Both the position numbers and the translations under genes were made by a program. Positions 7,661 to 18,711 of a stretch of 64,000 nucleotides of DNA are shown one piece after another. A model generated the notes under the pieces. It had not been told where the DNA came from and did not search any database. It saw nothing but the letters and a program-made list of their open reading frames with translations. The stretch is from Takakia lepidozioides (taxonomy: Eukaryota > Streptophyta > Takakiopsida > Takakiales > Takakiaceae), in contig CM060731.1 of the NCBI GenBank assembly GCA_030704615.1, positions 60,494,756 to 60,558,755 of the forward strand. Reading direction: 5' to 3'. Each line of letters opens with the position of its first letter. Position 1 is the stretch's first letter.

Positions 7661-10240
7661 CTTGATGCTCTCTAAGACAAGACTAAGCACTCCACAACCT
7701 TTGCCAAGCTCCTGAAACCCTAAGGCTTACAGTTCCAGCCACAAGACACTCCTCTTGTGGTGCAAGAGCTCTTCTTCCAAGCTCTGAAACCCTAGGTGCA
7801 CATTCCATGGCCTTGCCGCACCTCTAAGCTCATGTTCCAGCCCTGCTCTTGCCATGACAAGAGCCCTATCAATGCTGAAGCTCGAGATTGAAACCCAATC
7901 TCAACATACTCTACAAAATGCACTGATTTGCCCCAAGCCAAATCAGCCCTTTTGCTTGGTCTTACAATCCTTCACACAATGAAAGCTCGCATTCCCAAGT
8001 TCAGTTCTCAGCTTTGCCACCAAAGCCACTCTAACCTGCTCTTGACTGGTCCTCTTTCCAATCGTGCTTGCTCATGCATGTACACAATCTGAAACCATCA
8101 AGGTGCTCTGGAATTACCTGCAGCATGGTGCTTTCATCTCTGAAGCTGAAGATCGAATGCCAAGGTCTATTACCTCGTAACCCATATCGCCTCTGCTTCT
8201 AACACCAAGAGCTCCACGGTGCTCCTTGCATAACAACTTGGTTTCTCTCATTCTCAAGCAAAAACCACAAGTGCTACAACTAACTCGTATCTGGCACTCA
8301 CAGATACGAGCTCATCTTTCTCAAGTGATAAAGAAGAAGAATACAAGCACAAGCAACGAGCTCACAAAACTGAAGCATAAACTCATGCATATATAACCTC
8401 ATCACTCAAATACAAATCAAGCCAAGTGCACCCCACGCCATGGGGAATCCACACTACGGCGCCATAGCTAGGCGCGGTGAGGCTCAACTCGAGAAAGATG
8501 AGCCTCCCGCGCTTGCCGTGAAGATAACCACTCCAAGGCCTAAATCTGCCTTGACCCCTGGATTGACACTTGGGCCAATCCCAAATGTCAATATGTAAAA
8601 GCTAGATATTTCCTAGCTAGTTTCACACTAGTGGTAAAATAACTTGACAGATGACTTGGATGTCATTAGATACTTGTGCCCACATGCTACCCCAGTGGGA
8701 TCTATAGTAGCATGCATCGGAACAAAGGTACCGCATATTTATAGATAAGTTGGCTATAATGGGTGATATCCAATATACACGTACTTACGCAACCACTTTG
8801 TAAGGCGACCTTGATAATGCTCTATGGCAAAACTCTGAGCATATATACTATAGTACTATATGTTGTACATGCAAGAGTGTTGTTGTATATTTGGTATTTG
8901 AGATCAAGCTTACAAATGCAAGGCTATCAATATGTCTAACAACATTTAGTGGTTTTTCTGGTGGCAAATTGTTGAGGCCAAAGAGAGTCAAAGTAGAGGG
9001 TGCTCTAATTAGAAGTCAGTTCACATATGCTCCCTTATACACACAGAGTTGTATGAAATATTATTTGATGACAAAACTCTTGTGAGCTATGATGTGTTTA
9101 CAAATAAGTATAATCTCGCATTATCTGCAAACTGTCATAGCTCTTACGTGCATACAGTCAAGGCGAGCAAAAAACTAGCAAGTCACAAATGCAGGCAGGA
9201 AAAAAAACTCAAATACAATAGAGAAAGAAGGTGGACATATTGGATGATGTCATAATATATAATTACTCGAATAATTGAGAAAATGCTCTCCACCATGGAC
9301 CTACTAGGTCTTTGCCTTTGCTTGCCTCCAACCATTTGTGGACATCCAATGCCATAACCAATGCACAAATCAAACAAACACTTTGATTCAAATATCATAC
9401 ATCTAAGTTTTTTTTCCTCTTTTAAAAAAAAATGATTTTTGATACTTGATGATTCAAAAAACCACACAAGCCAATATCTCAATACCTAGGCAAAATCAAC
9501 ATGATCAATTTGATATTGGCTCGGGTATTATAATATTTTTTACTAGATGATACCAGTCTCATAAATTCTTTTGATAGATATTTCAACTTTTGGTACCAAT
9601 CTGGTGGGGTAGGGATATTTTTTAACACCCGGGATGATAAGTTACACTATTTATTCGCTTGAAAGGTACTGCCTTCTATTGAGAAGGTAAACACCACTGT
9701 GTGTTGGTCTGGTATCTGGGTTTCGCCGGGTATCAACCCGGGTCTCTCCTAACCTAACCTACTGTTCTCTGTTCCCGTAAACATTTGTAGTACCCTACCA
9801 GAAGGTTCTCGAGTTCCCTGGAGGCCCTCCAAACCCTAACAGGCGGCGGTTAGGGTTCTCCTTTCCCCGCCCCCTACCAGAGCTCGACTCGTCGCTGCAA
9901 GTCTGTTCGGGTATCATGTTAATATGCACTGGGGTGCACTGGGGTACTTTGTAACGTAGAGTTGAAATTTAGGGCTAGGGGCATATACTAGCTGTTTCGA
10001 TTATAACAATGACACTTTGACCTTCATTGCGAGACACTATGGATGCAATTCTGATTTAGTGTATAATTGTATGGGGGTTCGTATCCTATGAGATGAGCAG
10101 GTTTCCCTTGTGGTTTTCTTGAATATTCAAATGGCCATTTTAATAGTTCAGATGGCCATTTCAATATTGAATACCAGTACCATTTTTATTTATTATTTAT
10201 TTTTAATACCATATCCGAGTTCATATTTCTAGATTATCGA
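7661..10240. other. Intergenic, repeat-derived; no gene recognised
   Basis: No open frame with family resemblance. The part 7661-8560 continues the CT-rich composition of the preceding arrays. 8640-8800 is AT-rich and holds one copy of a dispersed repeat also seen near 21.6 kb. 9400-9660 is AT-rich with homopolymer runs. 9660-9900 has several GGGTATCAACCCGGG-like words. Nothing here can be assigned a function from sequence alone. Confidence 0.4.
8746..8792 (+). repeat. Dispersed short repeat, copy 1
   Basis: The core GTTGGCTATAATGGGTGATA and the following TCCAATATAC are matched near 21591 by GATTGGCTATTATGGATAATATCCAATGTAC, about 85% identical over some 30 bp. The surrounding sequences do not align by eye. 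It may be the end of a small non-autonomous transposon, but borders are not visible. Confidence 0.45.
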
Positions 10241-11171
10241 CATTCAGATACCATTGCTCGTATCCGGATTGATTTGTTTAATCCCTAAAGGCCGGCCCGA
10301 CCCGAATCGGGTCGCAGCCGTTTCTTCCACGGAATAACTTCGTGGATGAACCTGGATGAAAAAACTCGCTGAAGGAAAAACGAGCGCGGGGTCGTGCTGC
10401 ATACGAGGGAATTTATTGCGCCTCCATCGGACAAAATCTCCGGCCGCCACAATTTAAGCCCTAAGGGTGCCCTGGAATCGATGGCCAGGGCCCCGCCAGC
10501 AGAGTTGACCTACCCACATGGCAGGCAACTGCTATGGGTTGGCGGCGATGGAGCCAGGGGCGGGCTGCATGTCCGCTCGTGGGGACAGCTTTAGCCACCC
10601 GACGTGTCATGTTGAATGGCAGCCCGTGACCCGACGGGCCCTTGGTGTTCCAGTGCGAGCTTCCACCCTGCGTGCTTTCGTTTCTTATGACCCACAGCTT
10701 ACCTTTCCATCGTAGAATCCATGGCGTGTTTGTATTTCGTTGCCTCTTTCAACGCTGCATTGCCCCAATGGGCTGAGGCTGCCGCCCTGAGTTTGAGATG
10801 GCGGGAGCTGCATAGAGTTATGTCGTGTTCATTGATTATTTTTGCAATGCAGGGCTGCAAGCGCATGCTGGAAGCGTTGGCGAATGTGCGCTTCATGCCC
10901 CCGCAATAACACCTGCCAGGTCTTTGGCATGTCTGTGCGTTTTTAGGATTTTAGACTGGGGATGCTCTGTTGTTTGGATTATGGCTGGCGTCTATCTTGA
11001 ATGTCCCTCAATGGAGCTGGGCCGGCTGCTAGGGCGGGTGCAGGAATGTGGAGGAGATGGTGGTTATGTTGTGCATTGATCTGCAATCTTGAGTTGATGG
11101 GGTGCCGTCTGTGTTGATGGTGCTCTAATTTCCTATTTGTTTGGGCGGCAAGGGCGAGTGTAGGGCTGCTC

Positions 11172-12311
11172 ATGGCACCTAAGCGGAAGGCTCCAGAGGT
11201 ATTAGAGCCCCCACCACCTCCTCCATATCTCACAAGTGAGGTGCAAATCCTTAGTCGCTGGGCAAGTGTCGAGCAACACACCACTGTGCAGCAAGTGAGA
11301 GAAATACTTGGTTGTTTGTCTGAATCTTGCTTGCTTGCTTTGCCGCCTCCACCTTGTGCCTCACGGTGGCCTAAACACCCCAAGCCACACAATTGGCGTT
11401 TTCTTTTAGAAGGCAAGTAGGCTTGATTTTGGGTTGGAAAGAGCGAAGAGAGGAGGGTGATCCGACCGGTTTCAGCAAGGAAGTGAATTTGTTGGTAAGG
11501 GAGACCTTGTGGCCTGATGTCGATTCTCAAGCGTTTGAAGGAGGCGGCTCGTGCAAAGAGGTCCATGCCTGCAACTGCTCGGTCTCCGAGTCCAAGGGCC
11601 CTGCTACGGAGAAAATTTGATGTGGGTGTTGGTTTGGGGTTGGAGACTGGAGTGTCTGTCTGCAATGTGTCTGCCGCTTTGATGCATCCAAATGAACCAT
11701 GTGGGTTCCGATCTGTGAAAGCATTGCAACCTACTTGTCTTAGTTTTGGGGAGGGTTTTAGTACAGAGAGTCTTGATGACATCCCTGAGTGGTTTGGAGA
11801 GGGAGGGCAAGCAAATTCACCTGCTTCATCCTCAGTGTCTCAATTGCCAAGGCAGATTGTGTCATGGGAGTGGAGAGTGAGAGTCAAGGTGTCATCTCTT
11901 GGAGAATCGGAAGGTGAAGGTCCTGCAAGTTCGTTTGGTCAGTGGGCGATTGGCCTTGTCCTCGAAACATATGACAATCTGGTTGATCGTGTGAAGATGT
12001 ATGTCGTGGACATGGGAGGGTGGGGTGTGAGGAATTTTCCAAGTGCCGTGTGTGAGGAATTTGAAGAGTCTATTCAATTCCCTCTTTTTCAATTAGATGG
12101 TGGGGTGATTGAGAGGGATGATGTGGATCCAATGGAAGAGTATGAGGGTGACTCTGCTTGTGAGGATGATTGGGAAACATGTGACATGGACGTTGAGCCT
12201 GCACCAGTGGAGAGTTCGCCATCTTTCGCTGAATTGTTTGGCCCTGCCTCCTGGGGTTCTCTGGACACGACCTTTTGGAGCGATCGAAGCACTTTCAGTG
12301 GCCCTCACTAG
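11172..12311 (+). CDS. Hypothetical protein, possibly two coding segments
   Basis: An ATG at 11172 opens 82 codons beginning MAPKRKAPEVLEPPPPPPYL, with a proline run. A second frame from ATG 11517 to TAG 12309-12311 encodes 264 residues. That protein starts basic (MSILKRLKEAARAKRSMPAT), then has a WEWRVRVKVSSLGE stretch, and ends strongly acidic (DDVDPMEEYEGDSACEDDWE). Codon use is even and the 264-codon frame is the longest unexplained open frame in the first 39 kb. A GT after AAGGCAA (about 11417) and an AG at TTTCAG (about 11474) could form an intron, but joining them enters a different frame that stops at 11620, so the gene model is unresolved. I recognise no domain. It could be a lineage-specific nuclear protein or a decayed gene. 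Confidence 0.4.
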
Positions 12312-12970
12312 AAGCATTCGTGTCATTTACCACTGGGGTAACGACTCATTTTGAGTCGTAAAAGTCAAAAAATTGGGATCGACTGGAAGTTACAAACGAC
12401 TAGTTACAAGTGGTAGTTGGGTTGGACATCCAATGATTGGAGTGGTAAAGGAGGCAAACACGCGAACAACTGCTCAGCGATTAATGCGATTAATGTTGAA
12501 GAACCACGTGGCGTAACCAGGCGGGCCGCCCGTGTGTCTGACCTTTTGGGCTGACTTTGACTTTTCCCTCCGGATGAGTGGACCGACTCACCGAAGCGCG
12601 GTGACACAAGGATGCGGACATGGACGACGATGTGGACGCCGATGTGGCGGCGCCACGACGAGCAGCACTACTGCCACATGGCCACGGGCCCAGGGCGCCA
12701 CGTGGTAGTAGACCACATAACTTGCAGTGCTACATGCCCAGTGGCAATTGCGACTGCGGAAGTTGGCGCAACCACTGCTTTACTACTTTACATGAAGTGC
12801 TCGAAATTACTTGAACAATCATTCATAGTGATTCATGCTTTGGAGTTTTGGTGTTTGTAGTGAGTCGACTAATAATGCCATACAAGAGAACTAATCATGC
12901 ATTAGAAATGCACAAACGATGAAAGACATGCCATGAAACAAAATGAAATGAAACAAAATGGTACTTTATT
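12312..12970. other. No recognisable gene
   Basis: Intergenic. Short overlapping open frames near 12612-12860 on the plus strand are compositionally biased and have no motif. Confidence 0.35.
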
Positions 12971-12974
12971 ACAT

Positions 12975-13136
12975 CTGCGGAAAGCTCAAAGAGCTTATGG
13001 GACAAAATGAAAAACACAAAGTAAAAAAGCAGCCCAAAAGCTACTGCTGCTCTGGGGATTGCCTACCCTCATGCAAGTAAGCTGCCAAGCAGTTCTGATC
13101 CTCATAATGCAAGACTTCAGTGAGTTCCACGGAATA
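12975..13136 (+). repeat. Dispersed repeat family A, copy 1 (partial)
   Basis: It contains CTCAAAGAGCTTATGGGACA near 12986, followed by an A-rich spacer and then GTAAGCTGCCAAGCAGTTCTGATCCTCATAATG. The same two blocks in the same order occur at 33196-33345, and the first block recurs at 46783. This copy is shorter and runs straight into the tandem duplication that starts at 13137. Confidence 0.65.
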
Positions 13137-14220
13137 GACCATCTACCCATGGAGGTTTCTTGTAGTTATTGATCCACAGGGAATCATAGGTAATCTTGTG
13201 CTTGAAATTTGGCCCTCTAGGATGAATCTGGACCACACTCTATCCCTGCTCCTTCAGCTATCCATGCCCCTGCACAAATCATGCATTTATCCTTGCCTTG
13301 CTGCTAGTAGCTGACAATGACAACCTACATTTGTTCTAGGAAACACCCAACTCAGCTTATCACACTAGTTCCTATGCTCAATTGCGTCTGCTACTCTCTG
13401 AAATGTAGCAGGCATTCACTTTTTTGCCTCGGTTGTCCCATCATTGACTGGGGGCAGAAAAGTATTCATTCCACAGCTTCTCCTCATGTCTGTTACTTGT
13501 TTTTTGATACTTTCCTGTTGTCACATAACAGTATCATGTCAAAGTCACTCCAAACTAGATTCACTCAACCAGCTAACTTGCAGAATTCAACATGGAAATT
13601 TTGGGCCGATTCTGATAAGAGGGAAAAACAGGGTGAAATGTGCTGAAGAAGATGCCTTCATTAACAATGTCTGATTTATCAATTGTTCCGTTGCTGCCAG
13701 TTGACCATCTACCCATGTAGGTTTCTTGTAGCTTCATAGTTAATCTGGAGCTTGAAGTCCGGCCCTCTTGGGTGAATCTGCACCCACACTCTATCCTTGC
13801 TCCTTCAGCTATCCATGCCTCGCACGGATCATGCATACAACCTTGCCTTGTTGCTAGCAGTTGACGATGACAGCCTAGACTTGTTCTAGGAAGCACCCAA
13901 CTCAACTTATCACACTAGTTCCTACGCTCAACTGCATCTGCTACTCTCTATAATCCAACAAACATTCATCTTCTTGCCTCGATTGTCCCACCATTGACTG
14001 GGGTCAGAAAAGTATTCATTCCACAACTTCTCCTCGTCTGTGTTACCTGTTTCTGATACTTTCCTGTTGTCACATTGGCAGAATCATGTCAAAGTCACTC
14101 CAAACTATCAAAGCTTCACTCAACCAGCTAACTTGTAGAATTCAGACATGAATAAATAGGGACGATTATGATAAGAGGGGAAAACAAGGTGAAATTGAAG
14201 AAGGTGCCTTCATTAGCAGT
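13137..14220. repeat. Tandem duplication of about 0.53 kb
   Basis: Two copies, 13137-13670 and 13703-14220, share long colinear stretches: GACCATCTACCCATG, CCCAACTCA(G/A)CTTATCACAC, AGAAAAGTATTCATTCCACA, ATCATGTCAAAGTCACTCCA and the end word GCCTTCATTA. By eye identity is about 85%, with several indels. No gene is recognised inside either copy. The second copy is followed directly by a PPR fragment (14225-14430). Confidence 0.8.
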
Positions 14221-14224
14221 CATT

Positions 14225-14430
14225 ACACTCTATCCTTCGCTCAGCCATATTGTTGAACACTCCCTGTCCACAAGGGTATTGTTCAGAATGACATCTGCCA
14301 CAATTCCAGCTTTGACGATGCAACCATGGACCTCTTTGCCCTTCCCCAGTAGGCTCGCACATGCACTACAAACGCAAACAAAATTGGTTGTGGCAAACTG
14401 GGAGCAATATGTGTCAGAAGAATCCACTGA
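14225..14430 (-). pseudogene. PPR repeat fragment
   Basis: The minus strand encodes a PPR-type segment: FVCVCSACASLLGKGKEVHG and CIVKAGIVADVILNNTLVD, the usual link between two PPR helices in plant organelle RNA-binding proteins. It is only about 65 codons long, with no flanking repeats in frame. The DNA from about 14240 to 14385 is nearly the same as 17190-17335, so it is a duplicated scrap and not an independent gene. Confidence 0.75.
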
Positions 14431-15147
14431 TACAAATCTACAGCTTGCAGGCTGTCTCTATTCTCAAAATTGGGCAGCACATCACCTGCTGCTATGACAT
14501 ATATTGCCCTAGACACACATTGCCCTAACTGCCATCCCCCAAGATGCTACCCCCACCAGACTTCTCTCACTTGGGTCCTTGCAAGGCTGACTTCCAGCTT
14601 TGACTCTGTGCGTGGGGCCTATCGGACAACATATACCAGCAAGCCCTCCCCCTATCCTGCATCAACTCATCTCAGTCTTATCAACTGCACAACGTGTGAT
14701 GGGAGTGAGTGCAACATGGGAAGAAGCCACAACACATGATAAGCTGTAGGGAAGAAGCAACATCGTGCAAGTAAAGCAAATGATGAAGCAGAAAGACGAG
14801 GCAACATAGGAGAAGGGAAAATGGGGTCCAAGGGCTGAGAAGGTCAACTGGTCAACAATGAGGAACTGGCTCTGGAGCACTATGTTGATGATTAAAGGGA
14901 GCAACAAATACATGTGGGGCATCGCAGCAAAGTGCATGCCAACAAGGGTCAGAATAGTGCAAGAAAGACTCCACGGATGGTGGGCAGCCAAGGGAGATGC
15001 AGTGAGACAAGGCACTCATGGCAAGGGAGCTGCCAAGACAAAACAGTTGATTAAGCTACGGAGAAAAAGGAAAGCACAAGATCAACTATGAGGAAAAGTA
15101 GCAATTCAGGCATGGGAACTGCTGCTAAAACATGAGGAGGAAGTTAT
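14431..15147. other. No recognisable gene
   Basis: Short open frames on both strands only. The plus strand becomes purine-rich from about 14740 on, as in the downstream ORF, and may be its decayed 5' part. Confidence 0.35.
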
Positions 15148-16135
15148 ATGAGGTGTAGCATCAAGGGAACCAGTAGAAGATGAGGAAGATGGAGCACACT
15201 TTCCTGTCAAAGGTTGGCGGTCGAAGACTGCAACCCAGCAATCAGAAAGTGAGGCACCCGAGGCTGGACTGCTACAAAGAGGTACAAAGACAGGAGCTGA
15301 GAATGAGATGTTGCATTTCGTTGAAGTTCCCCACACAATGACTGTTTGGCAAGCAAAACCCCAGGCAAGGATGAGAGGTGAATCTGGGATAAAACCAGCA
15401 GGTGGGAGTGAGGAAAGACACAAGGAAGGGCAGCAATACCTTGTCAAATCTGAGGGTGATGGCTGGAGAAAATTAAACAAGGACTGGATGTATGGGAGCA
15501 GCAATCACATGAAGAAAAATCTGCCTGAGAGGCTGAAGAGTGAAAGGGAGGAAGACAGGCACCTCGCTTATGAAAAGTGGAAGGGCAGGGTAGAAAACCT
15601 GATGCCTGAAACTGATGGGAGCTCGTGGGAGACTCTGCCAAGAAGACTCCAATCAACTGCTGCCAACAATCGGACCAGTGAAAGATCGCCCTTGGCTGGC
15701 GCAACACCACGAAATAAATGCAGCCCTGATAGCATGGTGAGTGGGGCACCAACAGAGCCAGAAAATGAGGGAGAAGGAGGAGACTTCCCTGCCAAGAAAG
15801 TCAATGACGGGCCTGCAGTGGCATGCAAGGAAAGGGACACCGTAAGTGTTGCCAACAGATGCAAATCAGTGCTCATTCATTCGAAAGCACCACGGGAGAT
15901 GAAGGAAAAGACACCTGTAGGGACGTTGAAGCATAAAAGAGGAGAGCACTTCACTTGGGAAGAAAGTGAAGCATTGGAGAACGAGGCTGATGACTGGCAG
16001 TCTGAAAAGGAAAGGCGGTTGTGGGAAACCCTGCCAAGACAACCATATGGAGAGAATCAAGCAGGTGGGAACTGCCCTTCATTGGGGTGGTGCAAACAAG
16101 AGAAAGACCAGAAGCTGAACCACATGAGAAGATAG
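15148..16135 (+). CDS. Hypothetical hydrophilic protein, possible gene relic
   Basis: The frame is open from just after a TGA (about 15145) to TAG at 16133-16135, about 328 codons. The first ATG in it is 15308, giving 275 residues. The protein is very hydrophilic, rich in Glu, Lys, Arg, Ser and Trp. Two similar segments are visible, SSWETLPRRLQSTAANN and RLWETLPRQPYGENQAG, along with related DFPAKK/HFPVKGW pieces, so it may have arisen from a degenerate repeat. No signal peptide, membrane segment or known domain. Purine-rich composition alone can produce such an ORF, so coding status is uncertain. Confidence 0.35.
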
Positions 16136-17020
16136 TGTGTCATCACAAATGGAGACCCTGGAAAATGCTCTGCCCAGGAGATGAAGAACATTAGGCAACT
16201 AGAAACGTGGGGGCTGGCTGAATATGCTCTACAGTCAACTTGGCTTGTTGAATGCTTGCATAAGAGATGAGGGGTTGCTGTCAGTACACGACATTGAGTT
16301 CATCAAATCCTACAACAGCCCACCATCGCTGCCTACTGCTTACAAACTGCCACAAAAACAGTTTCACAGGACTTACAGATGATTGGTGGAAGGCAAGGCC
16401 CCTCGCCATGGGCCAGATTAATTGTATGTTGCAGCCCAAAACAACGACGGGAAGTCATCTAGGGTAGCAAACCCCATCTTGGCAGCGTCTTTTGTGTGAG
16501 AGAAGTCAAGCTGAACCTGCTCATCATATCGAGTGGGATGGACCAGATGTAAAGCTGCCAAGCCAACCACATTCATATTCGCACTCAAGCAACATAAGCT
16601 GGAGCCATTTTCAGATTATGAGTACCCGTGTTTTAAGAATACTCCTTCTTCAACTTGCGGTGAACGGGCAGAAAACTTCACAATGTGCACCAGATTAATG
16701 GACCAAGATGCGGAGCTGAATTGGGTATCCAGTTGGGCAATGCTGGTTTCAAAACCCCGTTCCATCCATGCGTTTCGAAGATCTGGCTTGAATGGGCACA
16801 CTCCGGCAGTGGAAGGCTCACGAAGTAATGATTTTGGGCTGATATGCATGTTGACATGCCATGCCGGTGCAAAGAACAGCGTTCTGAGTGGTGATTGTGA
16901 TCTCAAAATTTACCCCTGCATTCAAGCTGATTTCTCTCTCAAGCAGAGCCGCCTTGTGGATGTTCCAGCCAGTGTCCAAAAACAGCTCAAGTGCAAGACA
17001 ACAACATCAGCAAGGCATGG
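16136..17020. other. No recognisable gene
   Basis: Open frames here (for example 16533-17024 plus, 163 codons, and an antisense frame at 16616-16906) show no domain. The sequence leads into the PPR relic on the opposite strand. Confidence 0.35.
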
Positions 17021-17899
17021 TTAGCTAAGCAAGGTCATGGTGGAGAGGCATTTGAACTCTCTGAACGTAATGTGGTCGGACTTCACCCCCTCCCACATCA
17101 ACTGCTCATAGGTCTCCAAAACCTGCAATCCCCGCCCCTGTTGTGCATGTCCTGCGATCATCACTTTCCACGATACCACATTTTGCTCAGCCATATTGTT
17201 GAACACTCCCTATCCAGAAGGGTATTCATGTTCAGAATGACATCTACCACAATTCCAGCTTTGACGATGCAACCATGGACCTCTTTGCCCTTCTCCAACA
17301 GGCTCGCACATGCACTACAAACACAAACAAACGTAATGTGCTCGGGCTTCACCCCCTAGACCCACATCATTTGCTCATAGGTCTCCAATTATGCATGTCC
17401 TGCGATCATCACGTTCCACCACACCACATTTCGCTCAGCCATATTGTTGAGCACTCCTTGTCCACAAGGGAATGCTCCCACGTTTCGCATACATGTCGAC
17501 GAGGTATTGTTACATCTGGTATAGTTCCAGCTTTGACGATGTCACGATGGACCTCTTTGCCCTTTACCAAGTCTCCAAGGCTGCCAGGTTTGCACATGCA
17601 GTGCAAACACAAATGAACGTGACCCGGTCAGGCTGCACCCCTTCTCGCAACATTTGCTCATATGTCTCCAATGCCCTCATCCCGCATACATGCTGGCCAT
17701 ATCTTGCAAGATTCAGCGTGTTCCTTGAGACAACATTTCGTTTAGCCATGTTATTAAACTCTCCCTTCGCAACTTCATAGGTCTCCAAAGCCTCCATCCC
17801 ACGTCCCTGCTGTGCATACCCTGCAAGCATCGCACTCCACGACACTACATCTCGGCAAAACAGGCTGAAATAGCTCGAAGAAGAAGGTGCCCTCACCAC
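17021..17899 (-). pseudogene. Degenerate pentatricopeptide-repeat (PPR) gene
   Basis: Going along the minus strand from 17899, PPR units appear in several frames: RDVVSWSAMLAGYAQQGRGM, YEQMLREGVQPDRVTFICVC, TACANLAALETW, then KGKEVHRDIVKAG. Another round at about 17352-17161 gives HITFVCVCSACASLLEKGKE and HGCIVKAGIVVDVILNMN. A third, at about 17206-17021, gives QNVVSWKVMIAGHAQQGRGL and YEQLMWEGVKSDHITF. This is the P/L/S arrangement of plant PLS-class PPR proteins, which bind organelle RNA. The units are shuffled between frames, contain stops and lack E/DYW domains. It is a pseudogene formed by internal duplication. Confidence 0.8.
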
Positions 17900-18711
17900 A
17901 TTGTCCTCTACCTTGTGTCATGACCCATTGCGGATTAGACTGACCATGAACCCAAGAAGACCTCTTGTGCGTGCTGCTTGTATCTATAGTCATGTAATGT
18001 GGGATTGGTTCGTAAGAACCACCACGGTGCAGCTGAGCGGGCAGAGATTAAAATATGGGCTGCTAAGACCAAGCTGATTCCCCCAAGAACCTTCTAATCA
18101 TCATGAAGAATACCAAATCATGGTACAAAGGGGAGCCAAGAGCCCACATTTGCACAGAATGCGCCCTTGACGCCATAAACGCTTGCAACAACAGGACATG
18201 GGCCTCGATTTGGTCTTCGTCCTTCTCGCATCACTTGCTTGTCTCTCTCTCAAGCCTCCATCCCTCTCCCAACACTTAGACAAATTCAGGCAAAGGACAA
18301 AGTTACTCTTCCACCCTTAGATCATTTTACATCCGACGATTACAACAATCTTTACGAGCCACACAAGCCCTAAAATACATTAAAATATTCCACGTCATGA
18401 GCCATGTGGAGCACTTATAAAAATTCCATTTTTGAATAGGGTGTGCAATGAATGCCTAGTTGTTAAGAGTCATTCTCTAGTGTTTAAAACCACTTGTAAT
18501 TGCTGTTTTAAAAAAAAAAAAACAATTTACGTAATTGAATTAAATCGCCGCGAATATTGCGCCAACTGCGGAGTCATTGATGCAACTTCTATCCGCCATT
18601 AGAAATGCGAATTTATCCGTTACGACTGTGCAGTAGTAACAAACATCTCAAAGTTGTTCCCTCAGTGGTTTTGGACATGCAGTCGATTCGGAAAAGACAC
18701 GAATGCTTCTA
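17900..18711. other. No recognisable gene
   Basis: AT-rich spacer with a run of 14 A at about 18510. No ORF with family resemblance. Confidence 0.35.

Noticed and set aside
11393-11620. 75-codon plus-strand ORF as an exon joining 11172 to 11517
   Set aside because: Splicing at the visible GT/AG pair enters this frame, which stops at 11620, so it does not lead into the 264-codon ORF.
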